Assembly (NCBI GenBank): GCA_938074045.1
Contig: CALJGI010000009.1
Span: forward strand, 124,001 to 188,000
DNA from: an uncultured Halieaceae bacterium
GTDB lineage: Bacteria; Pseudomonadota; Gammaproteobacteria; Pseudomonadales; Halieaceae
Length of the DNA: 64,000 nt
Reading direction: 5' to 3'
The first letter of the stretch is position 1. Each line of letters opens with the position of its first letter. Positions 28,729 to 36,434 of this stretch are shown piece by piece. A program made the translations under genes and the position numbers. Under the pieces are notes generated by a model. It had not been told where the DNA came from and ran no database searches. It saw only the letters and a list, made by a program, of their open reading frames with translations.

Positions 28729-30534
28729 ATGAAAACTACAATTAACATGCTACTGCTAGTCGCAATGTTGGGTGGTTGTAGCGTTCACATGGGTATTCAA
28801 TCCTCAAGCAAGAGCTCACAAGAAAATGTCGCGAGTCAAAAGCTGGAGGCACTCTTTGCAGCCAACTGGGAAGACAGGTTGGCGCTCTATCCTACCTGGG
28901 GCACCTATATCAATGACCCCCGCTATAACGACCAGTGGGCCAATACCGGCAGCCCGGAGTTCAGGGAAAAAGAACGCTTGTACCTGGAGAAATACTCGCA
29001 ACGTCTGCAGGATATTGATCGCAGCCAACTGAGCGGACAGGATTTAATCAGCTACGACGTTTTTAAACGCGAACTGGACCTGGATCGAGAATATCGAAAA
29101 TTTCGTAACTATCTGATGCCGGTTTCGCAATACAACGATTTCTCCAGCCTGGCCCAGATGGGCGCCGGTGGCAGCTATCAACCCTTCGATACCGTGAAGC
29201 ACTACGAAGACTGGTTTTTGAGACTGGCACATATTGAGGAGGTGACAGATACCACCATTGCCAATATGAATGAAGGGCTCTCATTGGGTTACAGCATGCC
29301 CCGGTCGATCATGGAGAAAGTGCTCATACAATTTGAGGACCTGGTGGACGACGAGAGCACGCTGGAAGATGGTCCCTTCTGGAAAGCCATTCACAATATG
29401 CCGGAGTCAATCCCCGCAGAAACACAGCAGCGCTTGACCGAGGAGTACCGCGACTTGCTGTTGACTACCGTGATGCCAGCCTATGCTCGAATGCAATCCT
29501 ATATTCGCGACGTTTACATAGCCCAGTGCCGCGACAGTTATGGACTGCTTGATTTACCCGACGGGAAAGAGCGCTACGCTTTTCTGGTCAAAACCTACAC
29601 AACTACGGATATCACACCCGCGGACATTCATCATATCGGACTGCAGGAGGTCGCCCGCATCCTCGATGAAATGCGGGAGGTCAAAGAGGAAGTAGGCTTT
29701 GATGGTGACCTGCAGGCATTTTTTGAATTTATACGCAACGGCAAGCAGTTTTACTTTGAAGATGAGCAGTCATTGATGGCTGCCTACGACGATGTGCAAA
29801 AAAACGTCCGCGAAAAGCTTCCCCAATTTTTCGACCTCATGCCCAGGGCAAAACTGGAAATCCGCGCCATGGATCCCTTTGTCGCCAAAACAGCGGCGGG
29901 TGCGTTCTACTGGGGCGGTACGGCGGACGGATCCAGGCCGGGGGTGTTCTACATCAACACTCTGAATCTGGATTCCCAACCTACATACAGTACTGAAACG
30001 CTGTATTTGCATGAGGCCGAACCCGGCCACCACTTTGCCGACTCACTGCAAACCGAAATAGAAGACCTGCCCACCTTTCGCCGTTATTCCAATGTTACGG
30101 CATTTTCAGAGGGCTGGGCGTTATATGCTGAGTCGATCGGCCGGGAAATGGGCATGTTCCAGGACCCTTGGCAATACTACGGTCGACTCAATGACGAGCA
30201 ACTTCGTGCCATGCGTCTGGTGGTCGACACGGGACTGCACTACTACGGCTGGGCCCGCCAACAAGCCATGGATTACATGCGCGAGAACTCGACTCTTGCA
30301 CCCAGCGAGATCGAATCAGAAGTGGAGCGCTATATGGCGAATGCAGGCCAGGCCCTGTCGTACAAAATGGGGCAGATAGCCATCAGAGATATGCGCACCG
30401 ATGCAGAAAAGGCCCTGGGAAAACGTTTTGATATCAAGGCCTTCCATCGTGAGATTCTGATAGACGGTGCACTGCCAATGGGCGTGTTAAAGAAGAAAAT
30501 GGACCGGTGGTTGACAACAGAGCTTAAAAAATAA
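28729..30534 (+). CDS. DUF885 lipoprotein, predicted zinc metallopeptidase
   Basis: 601 residues from the ATG at 28729, chosen because it places the lipoprotein signal (MLLLVAMLGGC) at the very N-terminus; an in-frame ATG at 28693 would add 12 residues. The mature protein is a long helical DUF885 domain with the metal motif H-E-A-E-P-G-H-H at residues 428-435 and a downstream Glu-bearing segment 'AFSEGWALYAESIG'. This HExxPGH arrangement is shared by family members, which are proposed metallo-carboxypeptidase-like enzymes; direct substrates are poorly known. The protein is expected to be lipid-anchored in the envelope. It diverges from the TPR gene. Confidence 0.88.
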   Translation: MKTTINMLLLVAMLGGCSVHMGIQSSSKSSQENVASQKLEALFAANWEDRLALYPTWGTYINDPRYNDQWANTGSPEFREKERLYLEKYSQRLQDIDRSQLSGQDLISYDVFKRELDLDREYRKFRNYLMPVSQYNDFSSLAQMGAGGSYQPFDTVKHYEDWFLRLAHIEEVTDTTIANMNEGLSLGYSMPRSIMEKVLIQFEDLVDDESTLEDGPFWKAIHNMPESIPAETQQRLTEEYRDLLLTTVMPAYARMQSYIRDVYIAQCRDSYGLLDLPDGKERYAFLVKTYTTTDITPADIHHIGLQEVARILDEMREVKEEVGFDGDLQAFFEFIRNGKQFYFEDEQSLMAAYDDVQKNVREKLPQFFDLMPRAKLEIRAMDPFVAKTAAGAFYWGGTADGSRPGVFYINTLNLDSQPTYSTETLYLHEAEPGHHFADSLQTEIEDLPTFRRYSNVTAFSEGWALYAESIGREMGMFQDPWQYYGRLNDEQLRAMRLVVDTGLHYYGWARQQAMDYMRENSTLAPSEIESEVERYMANAGQALSYKMGQIAIRDMRTDAEKALGKRFDIKAFHREILIDGALPMGVLKKKMDRWLTTELKK

Positions 30535-30565
30535 AAACAGCTGTCAGTTCGAATATTGGAAGGGT

Positions 30566-30585
30566 GGGCTAACCCAGCCCTTTTT
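30566..30585 (+). terminator. Possible rho-independent terminator after the DUF885 gene
   Basis: GGGCT-AACCC-AGCCC followed by TTTTT on the plus strand, about 30 bp after the DUF885 stop. The stem is only 5 bp but GC-rich. It overlaps the final codons of the convergent esterase gene. Confidence 0.4.
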
Positions 30586-31504
30586 CCAACGCAGCCAAAA
30601 AATCATCCACATACTTTTTGCCCAGACTCGTGCCCGGCACCATCTGGAAGCCGTGACACGCCCCCGCCAGCACGATTAACTCAGTACTGACGCCAGCTTT
30701 CATCAACTCCTGGGCATAGGCAATATTTTCATCCCGAAACAGATCCATACTCGCGGTATACAACCAGGTGTTGGGCAGGCTGGCATAGTCCTCGAGGCGC
30801 GAGGGAACCTGCGGTGCAACGGCAGGTGCCTCACCCAGGTAGCTTGCCCATCCGAATCGGTTACTTTCCCGGGTCCAGACGAACTCGCCAGTCAGCGGGT
30901 CTCCCATGTTTGATTCCGTACCGGTCAGGTTGTCGATCATGGGATAGGTCAGATGTTGATGACATATCGCGTATTCACCTTTGTATCTGGCATGAATGGC
31001 CAGTGCTGCGGCCAGTCCACCGCCCGCGCTCTCGCCGCCAATACCAATACGGGAGGTATCAACGTTCCACTCTGACGCATGCTGATGAAACCAGGCGAGC
31101 GCGGCGTAACAATCATCCAGTGGCGCTGGGACAGGATGCTCCGGGGCCAGCCGGTAATCCACGGAGCACACGACAGCCCCCAATTTCTCTGCTATCAGTA
31201 TACTCATGACGTCTGACATTTCCGGTTCGCCCATGATGTAGCCGCCGCCATGAATATGCAGGTAGCCGGCTCTTGACCCATCGTCATTGTCCGGAACGTA
31301 GAGCAGGCAGCGCACATCCGGCCCGGTTATTGAGGGGGCGAATACTTCCTGGCGAATAACATTGGCAGCGTCAGCATCACCCAGGACAGTGTCCTCTTTC
31401 ATGGCGGCTCGAAAGCCAGCCAATTTGTCAGCGTCGATGGGAATATCGAAATCAACATCGGCGAGCATGATTATTTCCGGGTCTAGGAGGTGTTTTGTGG
31501 ACAT
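30569..31504 (-). CDS. HSL-family alpha/beta hydrolase (esterase)
   Basis: 311 residues from the ATG at 31504 (a TTG two codons earlier is less likely). The oxyanion motif HGGG is at residues 85-88, nucleophile Ser159 in G-E-S-A-G-G, the acid Asp254 in 'DLFRDENI' and His284 in 'GACHGFQM'. No signal peptide, so it is cytoplasmic. It belongs to the same broad family as the partial esterase at the window start but is not a close duplicate. Family members cleave short- to medium-chain acyl esters. It is convergent with DUF885 and divergent from arfB; no operon partner. Confidence 0.9.
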   Translation of the reverse strand: MSTKHLLDPEIIMLADVDFDIPIDADKLAGFRAAMKEDTVLGDADAANVIRQEVFAPSITGPDVRCLLYVPDNDDGSRAGYLHIHGGGYIMGEPEMSDVMSILIAEKLGAVVCSVDYRLAPEHPVPAPLDDCYAALAWFHQHASEWNVDTSRIGIGGESAGGGLAAALAIHARYKGEYAICHQHLTYPMIDNLTGTESNMGDPLTGEFVWTRESNRFGWASYLGEAPAVAPQVPSRLEDYASLPNTWLYTASMDLFRDENIAYAQELMKAGVSTELIVLAGACHGFQMVPGTSLGKKYVDDFLAALEKGLG

Positions 31505-31583
31505 GAGCAACTTGTTTTTTCAGAATTTGGCGACAGTCTACTGAACTGTGAATGGCGTTGGTACTGTATGATGTCGAAACAGT

Positions 31584-32033
31584 ATGATTGTGATGACTAC
31601 GGTTCTATTTGTGTCCGATCTGGTTTTATCAAACAACGTCAGTATTCCTGCTCATGAGATTGAGCTGACCGGCATTCGCGCCCAGGGAGCCGGCGGTCAG
31701 AACGTCAACAAGGTATCCAGTGCCGTACACCTGCGCTTTGACGTGCAGCAGTCCTCGCTTCCCAATATATACAAACAGCGCTTGATGAGTCTGCGTGACC
31801 AGCGCATCAGCAAGGATGGGGTTATCATCATCAAGGGGCAGCGACATCGCAGCCAGGAACGCAATCGCGATGATGTACTGGAGCGCCTCAAGCAGTTATG
31901 TCAGCAAGCCATGGCTACCCAAAAGCCACGCCGTAACACCAAACCCACCCGGGGTTCCCAGATCAGGCGCATGGACAGTAAGACCCGGCGCGGTTCCGTC
32001 AAGTCGCTCAGAGGGAAGGTGCGGCATGAATAA
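31584..32033 (+). CDS. arfB: Alternative ribosome-rescue factor ArfB (YaeJ)
   Basis: 149 residues. A release-factor catalytic domain carries the GGQ motif at 37-39 in 'GAGGQNVNKVSSAVHLRF', and the long basic C-terminal tail ('KPRRNTKPTRGSQIRRMDSKTRRGS') occupies the mRNA channel in ArfB. It has no codon-recognition domain, which separates it from RF1/RF2. It hydrolyses peptidyl-tRNA on stalled ribosomes. ArfB usually starts about three residues before the 'xIPxxE' strand, so a GTG at 31611 may be the true start; the ATG at 31584 adds a short hydrophobic tail. It overlaps the SprT gene by 8 bp. Confidence 0.93.
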   Translation: MIVMTTVLFVSDLVLSNNVSIPAHEIELTGIRAQGAGGQNVNKVSSAVHLRFDVQQSSLPNIYKQRLMSLRDQRISKDGVIIIKGQRHRSQERNRDDVLERLKQLCQQAMATQKPRRNTKPTRGSQIRRMDSKTRRGSVKSLRGKVRHE

Positions 32034-32565
32034 GATGGCGGACCTGATCGCACCCATCGATGCCAGGCAGGAACACACGGTAGAAGCGGAAACTGCCATG
32101 TGGGTCGCGAAAGCAGAAACTATTTTCGAACGAAAATTCGCACCCGTCGAAGTCCGTTTTGATCTTTCCGGTTCATCCGCGGGGATGTTCAAGGCGTCGG
32201 GCAGGCATTGCCATATTCGTTACAACCCCTGGTTGTTTGCCAAATACTTTGCGGAAAATCTATCAGCTACAGTACCCCATGAAGTGGCCCACTACGTAAT
32301 TCACCGAGTCTACGGCATGCAGCAAGTTAAGCCCCATGGCGATGAATGGCACACCCTGATGGCGGCCTTTGGCGCCGATGCCACCGTTACTTGTAGTTTC
32401 GACATGGCCGGCATTCCACAACGCCGCCAGCAACGTCATCTCTATCGCTGTGAATGTATGGAACACGAACTCTCAACCAGACGTCACAATACAGTGCTGG
32501 CCGGGCGCGGGAGTTACGTGTGCCGACGCTGCAATACAGAATTACACCGCGGCGGATGGGGATGA
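32026..32565 (+). CDS. sprT: SprT-like zinc metalloprotease-domain protein
   Basis: 179 residues from the ATG at 32026, chosen because GGAAGG lies about 7 nt upstream and the N-terminus then matches SprT proteins; upstream in-frame codons overlap arfB. The metal site is H85-E-x-x-H89 ('PHEVAHYVIH') with a further His in 'KPHGDEWHTLM'. A C-terminal zinc-ribbon has two Cys pairs (in 'YRCECMEHE' and 'VCRRCNTEL'). SprT/Spartan-type domains act on protein-DNA contexts in eukaryotes; the bacterial role is not settled. It overlaps arfB by 8 bp and is likely co-transcribed with it. Confidence 0.88.
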   Translation: MNKMADLIAPIDARQEHTVEAETAMWVAKAETIFERKFAPVEVRFDLSGSSAGMFKASGRHCHIRYNPWLFAKYFAENLSATVPHEVAHYVIHRVYGMQQVKPHGDEWHTLMAAFGADATVTCSFDMAGIPQRRQQRHLYRCECMEHELSTRRHNTVLAGRGSYVCRRCNTELHRGGWG

Positions 32566-32651
32566 ATGAGTCGACCATGGATACATGGCTACACTGCCCA
32601 ACCTAGATGCCCAGTATCGCTCCCCATGAACCCACGAGACAGGAACTCATC

Positions 32652-33260
32652 ATGCCAAAACTGGAATTTGTTTTCGATTTCGCCAGCCCCAATGCCTACT
32701 ACAGCTACCGCGCGCTGCCATCGATCCTCCAACGCACCGGTGCGGAGTTAAAGATCATACCCGTACTACTTGGTGGTTTGTTCAAGATTACCGGCAACCA
32801 GGCACCTTTTATCGCTTTCGGCGACGTTAAGGGAAAGCTGGAGTACGACATGCTCGAAAGCAAGCGTTTTCAGCATAAGCACGGCATCAATGACTTCGTA
32901 TTCAACAGTCACTTCCCCATGAATACCATCATGATCATGCGTGGCCTGGCAGCAGCTGTGGAGTTGGACGTAGAAACCGATTATGTCGAATCTGTGCTGT
33001 CAGCCATGTGGGAGCAAGGCAAAAAGATGGATGACCCCGAGGTAGTGATGGACGTCTGGCGCGAAGCCGGGCTTGATGCTGACGCAATCGCTGGCCTGAT
33101 TCAAACAGATGCTGTCAAGGAAGCTCTAAAACTAAATACCCAGGCGATGGCAGACCGAGGCAGTTTCGGGGTACCGACCTTTTACGTGGGTAGCGAGATG
33201 TTCTTTGGAAAAGAACGCTTGGGTCAGGTGGAGGAAGAGTTGCTGAATTTCGCCACTTAA
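32652..33260 (+). CDS. DsbA-fold 2-hydroxychromene-2-carboxylate isomerase-like protein
   Basis: 202 residues from the ATG at 32652, preceded by AGGA. The thioredoxin-like fold begins 'EFVFDFASPNAYYSYRALPSI' with Ser in place of the CxxC of oxidoreductases, the hallmark of the HCCA isomerase / kappa-GST branch. It continues with the helical insert and ends 'SFGVPTFYVGSEMFFGKERL', the cis-Pro segment. Members are glutathione-dependent isomerases of aromatic degradation or general GSH-binding proteins. No aromatic pathway genes are adjacent, so the physiological substrate is open. It follows sprT by about 85 bp and is convergent with the coq4-like gene. Confidence 0.87.
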   Translation: MPKLEFVFDFASPNAYYSYRALPSILQRTGAELKIIPVLLGGLFKITGNQAPFIAFGDVKGKLEYDMLESKRFQHKHGINDFVFNSHFPMNTIMIMRGLAAAVELDVETDYVESVLSAMWEQGKKMDDPEVVMDVWREAGLDADAIAGLIQTDAVKEALKLNTQAMADRGSFGVPTFYVGSEMFFGKERLGQVEEELLNFAT

Positions 33261-33295
33261 CTGCGGTACCCATGAAAAAGCGAGGTCAACATCGT

Positions 33296-34030
33296 TTAGA
33301 TATTACCAGCCGCCAGGGCGAGCGCATCCCGGTATGTACATGGAACGGCCAGCCCCAGATCGACGCGTATCTGTTGCAGCGGCTCTGCCAGACGCTCTTC
33401 CCAGCTCACAGTGGCAAACCACGTTGCCGACTCGCCAATTCTCCGGCCTTCATCGATGCAATCCTGCACCGGGATATCAGGCGCCTCTTCGCGAAATTTA
33501 CGCTTTGCCATAAAAATAATAAACGAGATACCGCGGTTGGGTGTCTGCGTGACCATAAATGACAACAGGGACAGCTCACCCAGTTCATCGCGGCCATAGC
33601 CACACATGACATGCTGCAGGTCATGAATGTCTCGCAGCCGATTGGCCAACCAGTATTCTGCCGGTGTGTATGCCACTTCTCGTGGTACCTCTTCACTGGC
33701 CTCCACCAGACCATCTGCACTCAAGTCCTGTGACTCAACAAAATCTAGATAAGCCCGGCCCAGGCTGCCATCAGGCATGGCCTGCAGCACCTCTCGGTCT
33801 CTGAGCGAGGCCAAAATATCAGGCTTCTGCCGAAGTAATTCTCGACCTTGTGGATAGGATTCCAGTCTTTCGACCGCTCTTTTCAAGCTGGCACCTTTAA
33901 GCGCTTCAATGACCTTGAAGACTTCAGCGGTGTTTTCCGGGTCGGCAATGAGAGCTCGCACCGAGCGCAATGCCTGCAATGGCTTAACGCCCTTTAGGTC
34001 GCTGATAAAATCGGCCGCGGTAGATTTCAT
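33296..34030 (-). CDS. Coq4-family ubiquinone biosynthesis protein
   Basis: 244 residues from the ATG at 34030, which has GGGAG six bases upstream; an overlapping in-frame ATG at 34045 lacks that. The Coq4 zinc motif H-D-x-x-H-x11-E is present in 'IHDLQHVMCGYGRDELGE', and the flanks fit the family ('EYWLANRLR', 'TPNRGISFIIFMA'). Coq4 proteins assist ubiquinone synthesis, and recent work on the family points to head-group decarboxylation/hydroxylation or complex organisation. Bacterial homologues are scattered and sit outside the canonical ubi operons. No other quinone gene is nearby. Convergent with the HCCA-isomerase-like gene. Confidence 0.85.
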   Translation of the reverse strand: MKSTAADFISDLKGVKPLQALRSVRALIADPENTAEVFKVIEALKGASLKRAVERLESYPQGRELLRQKPDILASLRDREVLQAMPDGSLGRAYLDFVESQDLSADGLVEASEEVPREVAYTPAEYWLANRLRDIHDLQHVMCGYGRDELGELSLLSFMVTQTPNRGISFIIFMAKRKFREEAPDIPVQDCIDEGRRIGESATWFATVSWEERLAEPLQQIRVDLGLAVPCTYRDALALAAGNI

Positions 34031-34145
34031 ATTGTACTCCCACATCGATCATGTGGCTGCCTCAAGTGCTGAAGTGCGTATAATAGCCTGATTGGCTGAG
34101 ACAAGTTAATTGCCGCAATCGACGTTTTAAACAGCATTCGAAATT

Positions 34146-36305
34146 ATGACAAATCAATTCAGCGACATTGAATCTTGTGTAGATATGGCAATCGACCGAG
34201 TGGGCAAACGCATTGTCCTGGGCGCACCACTAGGACTTGGCAAGCCGACCCAGCTGATGAATGCGTTTTATCAAAGAGCTGTGGCCGATCCCGAAATTGA
34301 ACTTCATATCTACACGGCCTTGTCACTCGAACCTCCAACGCCGGGAAGTGATCTGGAAGCGCGACTGGCGCAACCGATTCTCGACAGACTTTTTGGTCAA
34401 GTCGCTGAACTCGACTACATGAAAGCGCTGCGCAGCAATAGCCTGCCAGAGAATATCGCTGTCAGCGAATTCTATTTTAAGGCTGGCTCAATGAAGTCGG
34501 TCGGGGCTGCTCAGCGAAACTATATTTCCAGCAACTATACTCATATTGCCAGAGATATTGTGGCACATGGCGTGAATGTATTGGTTCAGTTGATTGCCAT
34601 CCGCGATGGGGATGAAGAAACCGAGGTCAGCCTGTCTTGCAACCCTGATACAGCCCTGGAAGTAGCTGAACTGCTAAGGGCACGTGATGGCCAGCCTTAT
34701 GTCATTCTCGGTCAGGCCAATGCCGAACTTCCGTTTATGGAAGGTGACGCTCGGGTAGATTCATCGATGTTCGACGGCCTACTGCTAAACCCTGAGTGTG
34801 AAACGAGCCTGTTCGCTGTACCCAACGCCAGCGTACCGGTCCAGGACTATGCGACCGCGCTGCACGCAAGTTCGCTCGTCGCAGACAACGGGACGCTGCA
34901 AATCGGTATCGGCTCACTCGGTGATGCGGTCGCCCATGCGCTGATTCTAAGACAGCATAAAAATATCGAGTACCGGAACCTGCTCAACAGCTTAACCTCG
35001 GTAAAACCCGCCGACGAAAGTCTGATAGACGAGTGTAGACCGTTTCTGAAAGGACTGTACGTCTCAACTGAAATGTTCGTGAACGGCATGATGCACCTGA
35101 TCGATCAGGGAGTGGTCAAACGCCGCGTCTATGACAATCTGATACTACAGCTGGGACTTAACAGTGGCGCTATCAGTGAGCAGATAGACAGTGAGATGTT
35201 CGAATATGTCACGGAAACGGGGTTACTTCCGCGCCATATCACACCATCCTGCCTGCAGGAGCTACAAGGGTTTGGTTTGTTATCAAATGATTGTCAGCTG
35301 ACAGGAGAAAAGCTGTCTATTGCTGGCAAGCAATATGATAATGACACTCAAGACCACAAAACTCGTGATGCAATGGCAGCCGCGACGGTGGGTACTACCC
35401 TGAAAGGCGGAAAAATACTACACGGTGGTTTTTTTCTTGGGCCTCGGGATTTTTATCAGAGGCTCGCTGGCCTGGATAATGCAGGTCAGGCCAATATTTG
35501 TATGACGGGCGTCAGACGGACCAACCAACTTTTAATGGACCCACCGCTATACAGTGCGCAGCGACTCAATGCGCGCTTTATTAATACAGGTATGATTGTG
35601 ACACTAACAGGCGCTGTCGCCTCAGACGCATTGGAAGACGGCACTGTGATCAGCGGGGTGGGCGGACAATACAATTTCGTCGCCATGGCGCATGACCTGC
35701 CCGGAGCCCGCTCGGTGCTGTGTATACGCGCCACTCGTGGCACGGGTAAAACACTGAAGTCGAATATCGTGCCCAGCTACGGCCACATCACCATACCCAA
35801 GCATCTGCGCGATGTCATCGTAACTGAATACGGCGTTGCAGACCTCCGTGCACAGAGCGACAGTGAAATAATCAAACGCCTCATTGTGATTGCCGATTCG
35901 CGTTTCCAGGAAGATCTGATGGCGACAGCCAAAGCCTCAGGCAAGCTGGAAAACAATTGGCAACTTCCAGAATCGGCAAAAAATAACAACCCGGTGCAAC
36001 TGCATAGTGTGCTGGGGGACGTTTTTGGTAGTCCTTTACTACCACTATATCCATTTGGTACCGATCTGACCGAGCAGGAAGTGGCGCTGGCGAACAGCCT
36101 GAAGCGTATAAAGGCTTTGACTGAAGAACCGCAAGACTTTGCTCGGTCCATGCTGAGAGCCCTGCTGCACAAGGCAGATGAGCACAAAGCCCGGCCCTAT
36201 CTCGAGCGACTGGGTCTTGAGCACCCGGAAAGCAGTAAGGAATTTCTAGTTCAACAGCTTTTGTTGCTGGACCTCGAGGATCAAGGTTACCTGAAGGTTT
36301 CCTGA
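34146..36305 (+). CDS. Acetyl-CoA hydrolase/transferase family protein
   Basis: 719 residues, longer than the usual 430-500 of 4-hydroxybutyrate CoA-transferases; the extra length is a large central insertion and a C-terminal extension. The N-terminal CoA-transferase half begins 'RIVLGAPLGLGKPTQLMNAFYQRA'. The C-terminal half shows 'NGTLQIGIGSLGDAVAHAL', 'GGFFLGPRDFYQ', 'VISGVGGQYNFVAMAHDLPGARSVLCIRAT' and 'VTEYGVADLRAQS', all typical of this family. The enzyme transfers or hydrolyses acyl-CoA in the cytoplasm; the acyl acceptor is not evident. It diverges from coq4 and stands alone. Confidence 0.88.
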   Translation: MTNQFSDIESCVDMAIDRVGKRIVLGAPLGLGKPTQLMNAFYQRAVADPEIELHIYTALSLEPPTPGSDLEARLAQPILDRLFGQVAELDYMKALRSNSLPENIAVSEFYFKAGSMKSVGAAQRNYISSNYTHIARDIVAHGVNVLVQLIAIRDGDEETEVSLSCNPDTALEVAELLRARDGQPYVILGQANAELPFMEGDARVDSSMFDGLLLNPECETSLFAVPNASVPVQDYATALHASSLVADNGTLQIGIGSLGDAVAHALILRQHKNIEYRNLLNSLTSVKPADESLIDECRPFLKGLYVSTEMFVNGMMHLIDQGVVKRRVYDNLILQLGLNSGAISEQIDSEMFEYVTETGLLPRHITPSCLQELQGFGLLSNDCQLTGEKLSIAGKQYDNDTQDHKTRDAMAAATVGTTLKGGKILHGGFFLGPRDFYQRLAGLDNAGQANICMTGVRRTNQLLMDPPLYSAQRLNARFINTGMIVTLTGAVASDALEDGTVISGVGGQYNFVAMAHDLPGARSVLCIRATRGTGKTLKSNIVPSYGHITIPKHLRDVIVTEYGVADLRAQSDSEIIKRLIVIADSRFQEDLMATAKASGKLENNWQLPESAKNNNPVQLHSVLGDVFGSPLLPLYPFGTDLTEQEVALANSLKRIKALTEEPQDFARSMLRALLHKADEHKARPYLERLGLEHPESSKEFLVQQLLLLDLEDQGYLKVS

Positions 36306-36434
36306 GCGCTCATAACACGCGAGTCTTCTGACAATATAAATCGGTAACCGACGGTATCACGGATTTTTTGAATCACTCTGGTGAGTCACCTGCTTTGACG
36401 GTAAACCACCACATTCAATTCAGATTCGTTCGCG

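Noticed and set aside
31795-32025. Longer N-terminus for the SprT-like protein
   Set aside because: The extra residues lie inside the arfB coding region and look random; the ATG at 32026 has a good ribosome site and a family-like start.
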